Shown piece by piece: positions 7,509 to 17,176 of a stretch of 64,000 bases of DNA (the stretch's first letter is position 1; every line of letters begins with the position of its first letter). The notes beneath the pieces were generated by a model. It worked only from the letters and a program-made list of their open reading frames with translations, did not search any database and was not told the origin of the DNA. Source of the DNA: an uncultured Spirochaetia bacterium (GTDB taxonomy: Bacteria > Spirochaetota > Spirochaetia > CAKZLE01); contig CAKZLE010000006.1 of NCBI GenBank assembly GCA_937125225.1, forward strand, positions 186,001 to 250,000, written 5' to 3'. The translations under genes and the position numbers were made by a program.

Positions 7509-8780
7509 ATGAGTGTAGATGCTATAGTTGGTGCTCAATGGGGTGATGAAGGAAAAGGTAGAGTTGTAGACTATCTTGCGACAAATTGCGATATGGTAAT
7601 CAGATACCAGGGTGGAGACAACGCCGGACATACCGTTATCAACGATTATGGTAAGTTTGCTCTTCATATACTGCCATCAGGAATCTTCAATCCCAAGACT
7701 CTCTGTCTTGTAGGAGCAGGTACTGTAGTCAACTTTAACACCATGGAAGAGGAACTTCAGTCAGTCGAGGCTGCAGGGGTAAATACCGATAATCTCTTCG
7801 TAGATAAACGTGCTCACCTGATCATGCCATTTCACTGTATGCTCGATGGAGCAGAAGAGGCAAAGAGAAGTAAGAAATGGTCAGTCGGAACCACAAAACG
7901 TGGAATCGGCCCAGTCTATTCAGATAAAGCTTCACGAATTGGGATCAGAGCTGTCGATATCCTGGATCCTGAACGACTTCGAGCAAGACTCGAGATGATG
8001 ATGCCAAAGAAGAACAGAGACCTCGAGTACTATGGCCTTGATACCATCACAGTCGATGAGATGATGGACCTCTGTGCTTCTTGGAGAGAGAAGTTCGGTA
8101 AGAGGATCATTGATTCAGTACCAATACTCAGAGATGCAGTACTCGGTGGGAAGAATGTCCTGTTCGAAGGACAGTTGGGGATCATGAGAGACCTAGACTG
8201 GGGAATCTATCCCTATACGACCTCTTCCAATCCAACAGCTGGAGGGACCTGTTCCGGTGCCGGGATCTCACCAAAGAGAATCGATAACATCTATGGTGTG
8301 GTAAAAGCCTACTCGACGTCAGTCGGTGGAGGACCATTCCCCGTAGAGCTCTTCGATGCGGATGGTGAGAAACTCAGAGATATCGGTGGTGAATACGGAG
8401 CTACTACAGGTCGACCTAGACGTTGTGGTTGGTTCGATGCAGTCGCAGCAGCCTATTCATGCTGGATCAATGGATTCACACACCTTGCAATGACTAAACT
8501 CGATGTACTCGATCATTTTGATACTATCAAGGTCTGTACACATTATAAGATCGGTGATGAGATCATCGATTATGTTCCTGAGACAGCTCTACAGGATATT
8601 GCCGTACCGGTATATGAAGAATGGGAAGGCTGGAAAAGTGATACCACCGGTATCAGGAAGTGGGAAGATCTTCCACAGAAGGCACAAGTATACCTGAAGA
8701 GACTTGAAGAACTCACAGGTGCTCCAATGAAATTCATCTCGGTAGGACCTGAAAGAGATCAGATCATCGTTATTGATTAA
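7509..8780 (+). CDS. purA: Adenylosuccinate synthetase
   Basis: GTP-dependent joining of IMP and aspartate to adenylosuccinate, the first committed step from IMP to AMP. Signatures: VGAQWGDEGKGRVVDYLA at the N terminus with catalytic Asp and Lys, GGDNAGHTV, GTTKRGIGPVYSDKASR, EGQLG, and ATTGRPRRCGWFD. Length 423 is normal. The ATG directly abuts the stop of the preceding phosphoribosyltransferase, and purB follows after 16 bases, so substrate supply and the next two steps are encoded together. Confidence 0.97.
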   Translation: MSVDAIVGAQWGDEGKGRVVDYLATNCDMVIRYQGGDNAGHTVINDYGKFALHILPSGIFNPKTLCLVGAGTVVNFNTMEEELQSVEAAGVNTDNLFVDKRAHLIMPFHCMLDGAEEAKRSKKWSVGTTKRGIGPVYSDKASRIGIRAVDILDPERLRARLEMMMPKKNRDLEYYGLDTITVDEMMDLCASWREKFGKRIIDSVPILRDAVLGGKNVLFEGQLGIMRDLDWGIYPYTTSSNPTAGGTCSGAGISPKRIDNIYGVVKAYSTSVGGGPFPVELFDADGEKLRDIGGEYGATTGRPRRCGWFDAVAAAYSCWINGFTHLAMTKLDVLDHFDTIKVCTHYKIGDEIIDYVPETALQDIAVPVYEEWEGWKSDTTGIRKWEDLPQKAQVYLKRLEELTGAPMKFISVGPERDQIIVID

Positions 8781-8796
8781 TTTATAAGGATTTTCA

Positions 8797-10203
8797 ATGG
8801 AACAGCATAGCTACGGACATGATACCTTCATCTCACCATTCACCTGGAGATACGGCTCTGAGCAGATGAGATCCATCTGGTCAGAGACTCATAAGCGAAC
8901 ACTACTCAGATCATTCTGGGTAGCCCTCGCAAGGGCTGAGATGAAAGCAGGTATCGTGACTGATGAACAGGTGAAAGACCTTGAATCTAAACGTGATGCA
9001 ATCGATATAGATCGAGCCTCTGAGATCGAAGCTGAGATCCACCATGATCTGATGGCTGAGATCAAGACCTTTGCTGAACAGTGTCCTGTCGGAGGCTCTG
9101 TCATCCATCTAGGAGCGACTAGTATGGACGCTCTCGATAACATGGATGCTATCCGCTTGGCAGAGGCAATGGATCTGATCATTGGAAAGACAAAAGAGCT
9201 TCTGATGATTATTGAGAGACTCATCGAAGAGAAGGCTGATACCCCCTGTATGGCCTTCACTCATATTCAACCCGCAGAGCCTACCACGATCGGTTATCGA
9301 CTTGCACAATATGGACAGGACATTCTCATGGACCTCGAGTATCTACAGCAAGTGCGACGACAGCTTCGAGGAAAGGGGCTCAAGGGAGCCGTAGGAACAA
9401 GTGCCTCCTATACTGAACTGCTCAAAGGAACCGGGCTAAGTGCTCGTGAACTCGAGACATTCGTTATGGAAGAACTCGGTATAGAACCCTTCACCGCTGC
9501 TACTCAGGTATACCCGAGAAAACAGGACTGGATCATCTCCAACGCGATCGCCGGTCTAGCAGGGTCATTATATAAAATGGCTTTTGACTTGAGACTACTG
9601 CAATCACCACCTATAGGGGAGTGGGCAGAGCCGTTCGGATCAAAGCAGGTAGGATCCTCTGCCATGCCTTTTAAACGGAATCCAATTCGATCAGAGAAGA
9701 TAGATTCCCTAGCACGCTTCATCGCACACTTGCCGAATACTCTTTGGCATAATGCTGCTCATACGCTCCTAGAGCGAACGCTTGATGATTCTGCAAACAG
9801 ACGAGAGGTGTTTCCAGCAGCATTCCTCAGCCTTGATGAGATCCTCAAGACTGCTCTGCATGTCGTAAAAGGTATCCAGTTCAGAGATGTTGCGATCGAG
9901 AGGAATCTCTCTGTATATGGTGCCTTCGCCGCAACTGAACGGTTACTCATGGAGCTTGGGCGAAGAGGAGCCGATAGACAGGAGATGCATGAAGTCATCC
10001 GAGAACATTCACTCACGGCATGGGATGACCTGCAGAGAGGGAATGAGATCAAATTATCGGCTACTTTGACTACAGATCCTAGAGTCGTAGAATTCATCTC
10101 TACACAAGATGCCCTTGCACTCCTTGATGCCTCTGCCTATGTCGGGGATGCCCCCTCTAGAGCTCTTGAAGTCGCACAACAGATTAAACTTGCTTTGTCC
10201 TGA
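8797..10203 (+). CDS. purB: Adenylosuccinate lyase
   Basis: Splits adenylosuccinate to AMP and fumarate (and SAICAR in de novo synthesis). The fumarase/aspartase superfamily signature is GSSAMPFKRNPIRSEKI; other markers are GATSMDALDN, FTHIQPAEPTTIGYR and KGAVGTSASY. Length 468 is normal for the family. Ribosome binding site AAGGA lies before the ATG. It ends the purine operon and is followed by a clear terminator. No de novo IMP genes are in the window, so the operon looks like a salvage and AMP-forming unit. Confidence 0.96.
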   Translation: MEQHSYGHDTFISPFTWRYGSEQMRSIWSETHKRTLLRSFWVALARAEMKAGIVTDEQVKDLESKRDAIDIDRASEIEAEIHHDLMAEIKTFAEQCPVGGSVIHLGATSMDALDNMDAIRLAEAMDLIIGKTKELLMIIERLIEEKADTPCMAFTHIQPAEPTTIGYRLAQYGQDILMDLEYLQQVRRQLRGKGLKGAVGTSASYTELLKGTGLSARELETFVMEELGIEPFTAATQVYPRKQDWIISNAIAGLAGSLYKMAFDLRLLQSPPIGEWAEPFGSKQVGSSAMPFKRNPIRSEKIDSLARFIAHLPNTLWHNAAHTLLERTLDDSANRREVFPAAFLSLDEILKTALHVVKGIQFRDVAIERNLSVYGAFAATERLLMELGRRGADRQEMHEVIREHSLTAWDDLQRGNEIKLSATLTTDPRVVEFISTQDALALLDASAYVGDAPSRALEVAQQIKLALS

Positions 10204-10225
10204 TCAGGCCAATATTTGAATCAAC

Positions 10226-10258
10226 ATCCCACAGGGTAGAACCTTGTGGGATTTTTTC
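10226..10258 (+). terminator. Terminator after purB
   Basis: ATCCCACAGG pairs with CCTTGTGGGAT (one bulged base) and is followed by a run of six T. It closes the hpt-purB operon. Confidence 0.85.
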
Positions 10259-10313
10259 TGTTTTCACTTAGTATCATATCGTATATACTTGTAGCATAAG
10301 AGGTACTTTGTAT

Positions 10314-13300
10314 ATGGTAAAACGGTATATGGCGATCTGCCTGCTCATCATGATAGTATTATTCAACTCATGTACTACACTCAGTAAGACCAACGCCCTA
10401 GAAGAGCCTGAAGCCACGGTCGTCGATGATGTCACATCAAGTACAGAAACAGCATCAGAGTTCGATCAGGAAAGAATAGAAGTCGTCACTGAAGAGGAAC
10501 CTAAAGTCATAGAGCCAGTCGAAGAACCGGCAATTACAGAACCTGTAGAAGAACCTACCCCTGAATTGGTTATAGAAGAGCAACCTGAGGAGGAAATTCT
10601 ACCAGTCGAACCTATCCTCGAAATCCCTGTCTTACCACCTCAGAATATCATAGAAGCCATTGAAGCCAATGATCTCCTCCTTGCTGAGAAGTTCATCCTT
10701 CTCGATTCTTCCGTAACAACTCTCACAGATGAACAGGGCAACACCCCTCTTCACTTAGCAGCATCCTTAGCTCAACCCAATATGATCCAACTCCTACTCA
10801 AACATGGTGCTGAACTTTCAACTCAGAATTCTTATGGTAGACTACCAATACATACCGCAGCGGCCCTATCTTTCGAGCTAGCCCACCTCCTGCTGGGGAA
10901 CGGATCACTTCTCTATATCCCGGATGATACCGGTGTGACTGTCCTCGATATGGCATTCTCAAGTGGACCAACTGCAGTCAGCGCCCTTCTAGGAGAGCAG
11001 TTCGTTAACTCACTGGATATGAAAGGGAACTCTCCTCTCCATTTTGCAGCTCAGAGAGGTGAGCTGAACATTGTACGAGAACTCATCGAGTACGGTGCAG
11101 ATATCAACATAACCAATTCAGACCAGATGAGTCCTCTCGATGTAGCTTTTTCTTTCATCGATAGTGATATTCATGTCCAGATAGCTCGCCTACTTATCGA
11201 GAACTATTCCCAGATACCTCAAGACACGAACTTCTATTATGCATATCAGACACTCTCAAGTGATGTGAACATTCGATTCGAGGGAGGGACTACCCCCCTA
11301 CACTTTGCAGCACTATATCATCATCCCGCATTATTACGAACCTTCATCGCAGAACATGCCTATCTTGAGGCACGAGATGAGCAAGAGGACACTCCACTTC
11401 ATATCGCAGTGATCCATAACTATTTCGATATCATGAGACTACTCGTAGATGCAGGTGCTGATGTGGATGCTCGAGATACGAGAAACAATACCCCGTTACA
11501 TCTTGCCGTGACGAATAATACCGATCAACTCATAGCAGACTATCTCCTCAAGAAAGGTGCTGAAGTCGATAGCAAGAACAGTTTTGGAGAGACCCCGTTA
11601 CATAGTGCCATGCCGGCTACTATCGATACAGGATTCGTCTCACTACTGCTCTCCTATGGTGCAGATCCTGACAGCCGGAACACCTCTGGGAATATACCCA
11701 TCATGGCTGCCCTAGCCCAAGATAATAAAACTGCAGTAGACCTTCTCCTTGATAAAGGTACCGATATCTATGCGAGTAACTATCACAGTATCAACCCTCT
11801 GATCAGAGCTCTCATAAAAGGGACTGAGACCATCTCATGGTTCTATCGCCCCTATATGAATCAGACCTCTGATGGAGAGGGGAATTCCCCCCTCCATATA
11901 GCCGTGATGGTAGATGCTACCACTGAGGTCATCGAACAGATCATAACAGCTGAGGCATCATTGGATGAGCGAAATCTCCAAGGAGAGACTCCTCTCCATC
12001 TAGCTGTAGGATATGATTACCCTGAAGCTGCCGGACTCTTGACTGTATCCGGGGCAAATCCTTTCATTAACAATAACAGAGGGAAGTCACCTATCGTTCT
12101 AGCCTTCGATAAGGGAATCGAGTTCACAAGCTTCATCATCAACGAGGCGAACCTGCAGGGCAATGATTCAGAGGGAAACTCTCCTCTCCATCTAGCAGCC
12201 CTCTGGGATTTTCCTGAAATAACCTCATTTCTCATCTCTTCGGGAGCTGCAGTCAACGCCCGAAACACTCAGGGACTCACCCCTATGCATTATGCGGTGA
12301 AGAATAATAGTGTCGCAGTCTGCAGGATCCTTCATGAACATGGGGCAGGGATAGATGCCCGTGACAACTATGGGAACACTCCTCTCCATACCGCAATCTC
12401 CTGGGGTTCATCACAGAGTGCTAAATTACTACTACTCTTGGGGGCGAATGTCGAATTACGGAACCTCAGCGGGAATACTCCTCTCCATACCGCAGCCCTT
12501 CATCAGGATAGTCTTGGAATCAATATGCTCCATGAATACGGTGCATCACTCGAGACTCGAGATAATACCGGAATGACTCCGCTCCTTCTTTCCTCGAGAA
12601 AGAACTACTGGACCATATCACAACTTTTGATCGAACTCGGAGCCGATTACAACACGAGAGATGATAGAGGGAACACCCCTCTTCATGAGGCGGTAAGAAA
12701 CAAGAATAAGAAGACCTGTCAGTTATTGTCTGATAAGGGAGCAGATATCTATGCTGAGAACAGCTATGGGGACACACCCCTGATGATCGCTTTTAAATCC
12801 GGTGTCGAGATCGTGGACTGGTTCATCACCGGACCTATGGTATTCGATAGAGATGATGAGGGGAACACCCCATTACATACCGCTATCAGACTCAACACCT
12901 CTGCAGATGTCATCCTTAGTCTGATTGAGAAAGGAGCTGATATAAACAGCAGGAATAACAAGATCAATACCCCTCTCCATAATGCCTTCCTAGCGAATAA
13001 TAAGAGTGCTGTCATGGTCTTGGTAGAAGCTGGAGCGGATCTGTTCAGTCGAAACGGAGATAGTGAGACTCCTCTTACCATGGCATTCACCCAAGGGCTA
13101 GACGCCCTCTCATGGGTCATCAACAGTGAGAATGTGAATACTACGGATCAATACGGTAATACGGCTCTCCATGCTGCAGCCACTTTTGGCTCCCTTGAGG
13201 CAATAGAGTTCATGCTGAACCTTGGGGCCGACCCTAATCTTACCAACCTCTCCGGCGACTCACCTGCAGAGGTTGCACTCAAGAATGGCCAACTTGAGAT

Positions 13301-13334
13301 CATGAATCGTCTACGAGTGTTCGAGTTAGATTGA
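10314..13334 (+). CDS. Large ankyrin-repeat lipoprotein
   Basis: A 1006-residue protein. The N terminus is a lipoprotein signal (MVKRYMAICLLIMIVL) with lipobox LFNSC, so it should be exported and lipidated. Next is a low-complexity region of about 90 residues rich in Glu, Pro and Val, then about 26 ankyrin repeats (GNTPLHLAA...LL..GAD...RN) that fill the rest. Five repeats are a short degenerate variant with the pattern AF..G......F or SW, each followed by a strong GNSPLH or GNTPLH repeat, giving a higher-order periodicity. The start at 10314 is preferred over an upstream TTG because AGAGG lies nine bases before it. No catalytic domain is seen; a binding or scaffolding role at the cell envelope is an inference. 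Its stop overlaps the HAD gene start. Confidence 0.88.
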   Translation: MVKRYMAICLLIMIVLFNSCTTLSKTNALEEPEATVVDDVTSSTETASEFDQERIEVVTEEEPKVIEPVEEPAITEPVEEPTPELVIEEQPEEEILPVEPILEIPVLPPQNIIEAIEANDLLLAEKFILLDSSVTTLTDEQGNTPLHLAASLAQPNMIQLLLKHGAELSTQNSYGRLPIHTAAALSFELAHLLLGNGSLLYIPDDTGVTVLDMAFSSGPTAVSALLGEQFVNSLDMKGNSPLHFAAQRGELNIVRELIEYGADINITNSDQMSPLDVAFSFIDSDIHVQIARLLIENYSQIPQDTNFYYAYQTLSSDVNIRFEGGTTPLHFAALYHHPALLRTFIAEHAYLEARDEQEDTPLHIAVIHNYFDIMRLLVDAGADVDARDTRNNTPLHLAVTNNTDQLIADYLLKKGAEVDSKNSFGETPLHSAMPATIDTGFVSLLLSYGADPDSRNTSGNIPIMAALAQDNKTAVDLLLDKGTDIYASNYHSINPLIRALIKGTETISWFYRPYMNQTSDGEGNSPLHIAVMVDATTEVIEQIITAEASLDERNLQGETPLHLAVGYDYPEAAGLLTVSGANPFINNNRGKSPIVLAFDKGIEFTSFIINEANLQGNDSEGNSPLHLAALWDFPEITSFLISSGAAVNARNTQGLTPMHYAVKNNSVAVCRILHEHGAGIDARDNYGNTPLHTAISWGSSQSAKLLLLLGANVELRNLSGNTPLHTAALHQDSLGINMLHEYGASLETRDNTGMTPLLLSSRKNYWTISQLLIELGADYNTRDDRGNTPLHEAVRNKNKKTCQLLSDKGADIYAENSYGDTPLMIAFKSGVEIVDWFITGPMVFDRDDEGNTPLHTAIRLNTSADVILSLIEKGADINSRNNKINTPLHNAFLANNKSAVMVLVEAGADLFSRNGDSETPLTMAFTQGLDALSWVINSENVNTTDQYGNTALHAAATFGSLEAIEFMLNLGADPNLTNLSGDSPAEVALKNGQLEIMNRLRVFELD

Positions 13335-13993
13335 TGTATACAGGCTTGATCTTTGATTTTGACGGCACTCTTTATGATGCTAGGAACTTTGGGAAACGAC
13401 TGATCCTTCAGAACCTTAAGATGTACGAGTATGTCAAAGTCCTAAAGAGTATCAGTCGACCACTGGAGACTAAAGTATTTGCTAGTGGTTCTGCATATAA
13501 GATGTTCCTCTTCGAAGCTATGGCGGATGCTCTTAACAAAGCACATCCTGATAAACCTCCGATCAATGCGACCACCATGGGTCACTGGTATCATCATGAA
13601 TACTATCCAGCGATCATTCGATTACTGGAAAAGAGTTATCAGAGTGAACCACAATGTCAGAATATACTTCTTACCTTATCAAGAAGATATCCCCTATCTC
13701 TCTATGCTGATATCGGGGTGATCGATGAGAGACTCCGAGCAGTGGGTCTTCAACCCACCATCTTTGCAAACAGGATGTCGACAGATGAGACCGGGACGGT
13801 AAGACCTGCACCTAAATCATATAAGTCGCTGGCAAAACTCATGAGATCCCCAACCTCCTCAACTTTGGTAATCGGAGATTCTCCGCTAATCGATGGTGAG
13901 AGTGCAAAGGGTGCAGGGATGGAATTCTTCCATATCGATCCCAATGATTTCTCTGGAAGCTGGTCTCGTTTGAAGAAGCTGTTACTGCATTAG
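13334..13993 (+). CDS. HAD-superfamily hydrolase
   Basis: A 219-residue HAD phosphatase. Motif I is FDFDGTLYD with the nucleophile and acid/base aspartates; the C-terminal motif IV region is LVIGDSPLIDGESAKGAGM. The segment between is a helical cap of the HAD_2 type. The start ATG shares one base with the stop of the ankyrin gene (TGATG), so translation is coupled. The stop overlaps the convergent VTT membrane protein gene by four bases. Substrate is unknown; small phosphometabolites are usual. Confidence 0.85.
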   Translation: MYTGLIFDFDGTLYDARNFGKRLILQNLKMYEYVKVLKSISRPLETKVFASGSAYKMFLFEAMADALNKAHPDKPPINATTMGHWYHHEYYPAIIRLLEKSYQSEPQCQNILLTLSRRYPLSLYADIGVIDERLRAVGLQPTIFANRMSTDETGTVRPAPKSYKSLAKLMRSPTSSTLVIGDSPLIDGESAKGAGMEFFHIDPNDFSGSWSRLKKLLLH

Positions 13994-14595
13994 AACGGTA
14001 GCATACCGAACAGACTCACTCCACCTTTGATCAGATAATAATAGATCACCATTCTAGGTATTCGTGCTAAGCATCCGATGAGTACCTCATACCAGGGAAC
14101 TTCAAGAAGCCCAGCGATCCAACATATTGTTGAGAAAGGAACCGGAGTGAATCCTGCTATTGCTACGGCCCAACCACCATAATGATGTATCAGAGCCTGA
14201 CCTTGGTTGTGATAATTCTTTGTAAGATTGTGTACAAAGGATACTTTATCGATCCTACTTGCAATCAGGTAACCACAGAACCCCCCAGCCATAGAAGTCA
14301 GGGACATCGTCAAAAGCACCTGGAGCACCGGTAACTGCTGAGCAAGAGGATAGATGATATCGACTGTTGCAGGAATGATGAGCATATCAACAAAGAAGCA
14401 GTAAATCCCAATACCATAGATGCCATGGTTCTCACTGAGAAATACTCCTAGGGCATATAACTGATCCCGCAAGAGATAGGAGAGTACCCCATAGAGAATG
14501 AGGGCGAACACCGCAAAGAGCAGAGTTCGGATAATGATTGGTTTGAGCCTCGGTCTCTCATGTTCTGTCTCAGGAGGTTGTTCAGATCTTCCCAT
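13990..14595 (-). CDS. VTT-domain (YqaA/DedA-like) inner-membrane protein
   Basis: A 201-residue membrane protein with about five hydrophobic segments and the VTT (SNARE-associated) pattern: PATVDIIYPLAQ, SMAGGFCGYLIASRID and the re-entrant FTPVPFSTICWIAGLLEVPW. The family includes DedA-like lipid transport or homeostasis proteins; the YqaA subgroup has no settled function. It overlaps the preceding alkD-like gene by 14 bases and the convergent HAD gene by 4 bases, placing it last in a four-gene minus-strand set. Function in lipid or ion movement is an inference from the family. Confidence 0.8.
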   Translation of the reverse strand: MGRSEQPPETEHERPRLKPIIIRTLLFAVFALILYGVLSYLLRDQLYALGVFLSENHGIYGIGIYCFFVDMLIIPATVDIIYPLAQQLPVLQVLLTMSLTSMAGGFCGYLIASRIDKVSFVHNLTKNYHNQGQALIHHYGGWAVAIAGFTPVPFSTICWIAGLLEVPWYEVLIGCLARIPRMVIYYYLIKGGVSLFGMLPF

Positions 14596-15289
14596 GAAGA
14601 TAGGCTCTCCTCTCAGTCTCGGGAAATTTCTCTATCGCATAACGAAGCATCGTCCTCGGCATTCGTTCATATCTTGTAGCTAGAAAACTTCTCTCAGTCT
14701 TCGGGTCACGATTCCCAACCTCTCTTAACATCCATCCTACTGCCTTATGAATCAGATCATGGGGATGTTCCAGCAATATATCTGAAAGTCTGAGGGTGTC
14801 TGTATAGTCATGTTCTCTTATGAAAAACATCGTAGTGATCATCGCTATTCTCTGACTCCACAGATGATCAGTCTTAGCAAGTTCATAGAGAACCGTGCGA
14901 TCTCGGGTATAGAGCCAGGGACCGAGGATCTTATAGCAGGTGACATCTACGAGGTCCCAGTTATCTATATACTTCACATGATCGAGATAATATGAGACAT
15001 AGTTCTCCTTCTCATTCTTATCTACGGTTTTCTCAAATTTGTTCACTAGAAGAATAAGAGCTGTCATTCGATATTCATGTACACCACTTCGCAGCAACTG
15101 CTCGATATCCTCAAGAGTACTCTCACGAGTATACCGTTTTGAAACTTTCCTGATATTGGGCATCGTCACTCCGATGAAGGTATCACCCTCACCATACTCT
15201 CCGGGTCCAGTCTTGAAGAACCTTTGGAGAATCACCTTCTTTCCGGGAACAATGAGGTCTTTGAGATCTTCAGTGATCTTTGTATACAT
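14582..15289 (-). CDS. DNA alkylation repair protein, AlkD-like HEAT-repeat family
   Basis: About 235 residues, all helical, matching the AlkD/DNA_alkylation family: an N-terminal helix, GVTMPNIRKVSKRY, LLRSGVHEYRMTALILLV, WDLVDVTC, and the C-terminal AVGWMLREVG and MPRTMLRYAIEKFPE. AlkD glycosylases remove positively charged alkylated bases such as 7-methylguanine. The ATG at 15289 overlaps the stop of the alaX-like gene by one base (TGATG) with AGAGG upstream; a GTG one codon earlier is less likely. Enzyme activity depends on a Trp/Asp/Arg set in the concave surface; WD in WDLVDVT and the Arg-rich C terminus are compatible with activity. Confidence 0.87.
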   Translation of the reverse strand: MYTKITEDLKDLIVPGKKVILQRFFKTGPGEYGEGDTFIGVTMPNIRKVSKRYTRESTLEDIEQLLRSGVHEYRMTALILLVNKFEKTVDKNEKENYVSYYLDHVKYIDNWDLVDVTCYKILGPWLYTRDRTVLYELAKTDHLWSQRIAMITTMFFIREHDYTDTLRLSDILLEHPHDLIHKAVGWMLREVGNRDPKTERSFLATRYERMPRTMLRYAIEKFPETERRAYLHGKI

Positions 15290-16494
15290 CACGACCTCTT
15301 CTGTATCTCAGTGAATGCAGCAAGAAAACTCTCTTTACCCTCTACCTTTGTCCCAACCCCCTGCCAGAGTGGAGGTCGTCCCCCACCTTTAGCACCAATC
15401 AGGGAGAAAAGCTCTGATCTAACGGTATTGAAATCGATCGAAGCGGATCCTCCTGAAGCGATGAGCCACTGTACAGTACTAGGACTATTTTCCTGAAGGA
15501 GACAGATAACGAATGATACACCTTCAGGCAGAGTCTTTGAAATGATCTTCAACAGACCAGAAGGCTCCCCCGTCAGATCCAAGACAACTAGTTTCACTCC
15601 CTGAACCTCATCTGCAGAAGCCAATGCACTGTTGATCAATTTTTGAGCATAGTGTTTTTCGATCATTGAGATCTGGCATTGCAACTCCTTGATCTGTTCA
15701 ACTTTCTGCTGCGCTTGAGTGACTATCTCATGCTGCTTGGCCGAGTAGAGATTGGTCAGTTCAGAGATGATCAGGTTCTTCTCTCGATAATCCCTATAGG
15801 CCCTTTTTCCGATCATGAAGACCAGTCGCACTCGGCCCCTGATAGGTTCAACCCCAATACAGGAGATCAAACCAACCTCACCGGTCCGCTGAGTATGAAT
15901 ACCACCACATGCGACGATATCACAATCATCGATGGTCACCAGTCGTATCATCCCCTTCACCTTCGGAGCCCTTCTCAGAGTCCCCGCATCAAACTCTTCG
16001 TCACTCTTCTCATCACACCAGATTTCAAGATTCCTGGTGATCATCGAATTTGCATGGTGCTCTATGAGTTCGATCTCTGCTCCACTCACCTCATCTCGAT
16101 CTACCTCGATTGTCGTGTAGGTCTCTCCCTGATGTACCGATACCGTATCGATCCCTAGTTCGCGATACATGACACCTGATAGGATATGCTGCCCAGTATG
16201 TTGTTGCATGTAATCAAAACGAAAATCCCAATCAAGCGTACAGGAGACCTTTTCTCCAACCTTCAGTTTCGGCTTGTCAGCGAAGAGATGAAGTACCTCG
16301 TCTCCCCCCTTGATCGTATCGATAATGGTATAGGAGCCGCAGACACCTCTATCTCCAGGTTGTCCTCCACCTTCAGGATAGCACAAGGTAGAATCCAGAG
16401 TGACTGCCCACAATTTCTTATGCGGGAGGACTGCAGTGACAACTGCCTCCCAGTTCTTCTCATATGGTTTTTGATAATAGGTTCTTTCTGTCAT
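15289..16494 (-). CDS. Alanyl-tRNA editing protein, AlaX long form with DHHA1 domain
   Basis: Hydrolyses mischarged Ser-tRNA(Ala) or Gly-tRNA(Ala) in trans. Residues about 1-240 are the AlaRS second additional domain with zinc ligands in QQHTGQHILS and VACGGIHTQRTGEVG; PEGGGQPGD is the family glycine loop. After a coiled-coil stretch (about 245-285) the C terminus is a DHHA1 domain ending in GAKGGGRPPLWQG. Size of 401 residues fits AlaX-L. The start at 16494 is preferred to the ATG at 16506 because GAGG lies six bases before it. It overlaps the mobA-like gene by 35 bases and alkD by one base. Confidence 0.88.
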   Translation of the reverse strand: MTERTYYQKPYEKNWEAVVTAVLPHKKLWAVTLDSTLCYPEGGGQPGDRGVCGSYTIIDTIKGGDEVLHLFADKPKLKVGEKVSCTLDWDFRFDYMQQHTGQHILSGVMYRELGIDTVSVHQGETYTTIEVDRDEVSGAEIELIEHHANSMITRNLEIWCDEKSDEEFDAGTLRRAPKVKGMIRLVTIDDCDIVACGGIHTQRTGEVGLISCIGVEPIRGRVRLVFMIGKRAYRDYREKNLIISELTNLYSAKQHEIVTQAQQKVEQIKELQCQISMIEKHYAQKLINSALASADEVQGVKLVVLDLTGEPSGLLKIISKTLPEGVSFVICLLQENSPSTVQWLIASGGSASIDFNTVRSELFSLIGAKGGGRPPLWQGVGTKVEGKESFLAAFTEIQKRS

Positions 16495-17053
16495 GGTTTG
16501 CCTCATCTAGATCTTCTTTATTATTGATATTCTTCATCCACCAACCCTCAGCTGAAAGAGAAGAATAGTCCATCTGTTCTATGATCCTCAATATCCGAAA
16601 CTGTCTCTTTTCCATTGCATTCTGAAAATAGGAAAGACAACTTCGGTTATAACGTCCCGGAAAGGGATGAACAGCCCCGTCATGAGATACGAGAAGTGCC
16701 TCCCCATATTCAGCTGGTTCAGCTATGAGTTTCTGGAGAAGATCATCCGGATACCAGAGGGTATCACAGGAGAGGATGATCAGCTCTTGGGATTCGATCT
16801 CCTGCATAGCGGTGATGATCCCTACAATAGGTGTTGATACCTCACTGAAATCTTCGATCGTCCGAACTCCAGAGAACTGGTATTGCTCAGGACTCTTGGT
16901 CACTATCACGATCGTATCGGTCACCTCTTTAGCAGAAGAAATAATATGATCGATGATACGTTTTGTACCGTATGGGGCAAAAGCCTTATTCGAGCCAAAT
17001 CTTCTACTACCACCTCCAGTCAATATGACTACAGGGATCCTCTGTTCTCTCAT
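16460..17053 (-). CDS. MobA-like nucleotidyltransferase
   Basis: A 197-residue protein of the MobA/IspD nucleotidyltransferase superfamily. The nucleotide loop is ILTGGGSRRFGSNKAFAPYG; LSCDTLW is the metal-binding Asp region, HPFPGRYNRSC matches the MobA substrate region, and NINNKEDLDEA corresponds to the family C-terminal NINTPEDL. MobA attaches GMP to molybdopterin. No molybdoenzyme or other cofactor gene is in the window, so the assignment to molybdenum cofactor rests on motifs alone; a different CTP/GTP transferase role is possible. It is first in the overlapping mobA-alaX-alkD-VTT set. Confidence 0.72.
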   Translation of the reverse strand: MREQRIPVVILTGGGSRRFGSNKAFAPYGTKRIIDHIISSAKEVTDTIVIVTKSPEQYQFSGVRTIEDFSEVSTPIVGIITAMQEIESQELIILSCDTLWYPDDLLQKLIAEPAEYGEALLVSHDGAVHPFPGRYNRSCLSYFQNAMEKRQFRILRIIEQMDYSSLSAEGWWMKNINNKEDLDEANHDRKNLLSKTI

Positions 17054-17176
17054 AGGGTCATTGTACGCATAACCTTGTTATACGACAAGAGCTCTAAGGC
17101 ATATCTAATATAGACGTTAGGGCTAAAAACAGCTATCTTATAGACGGAAACATCCCCAAAGGAGATATATAAGCAG

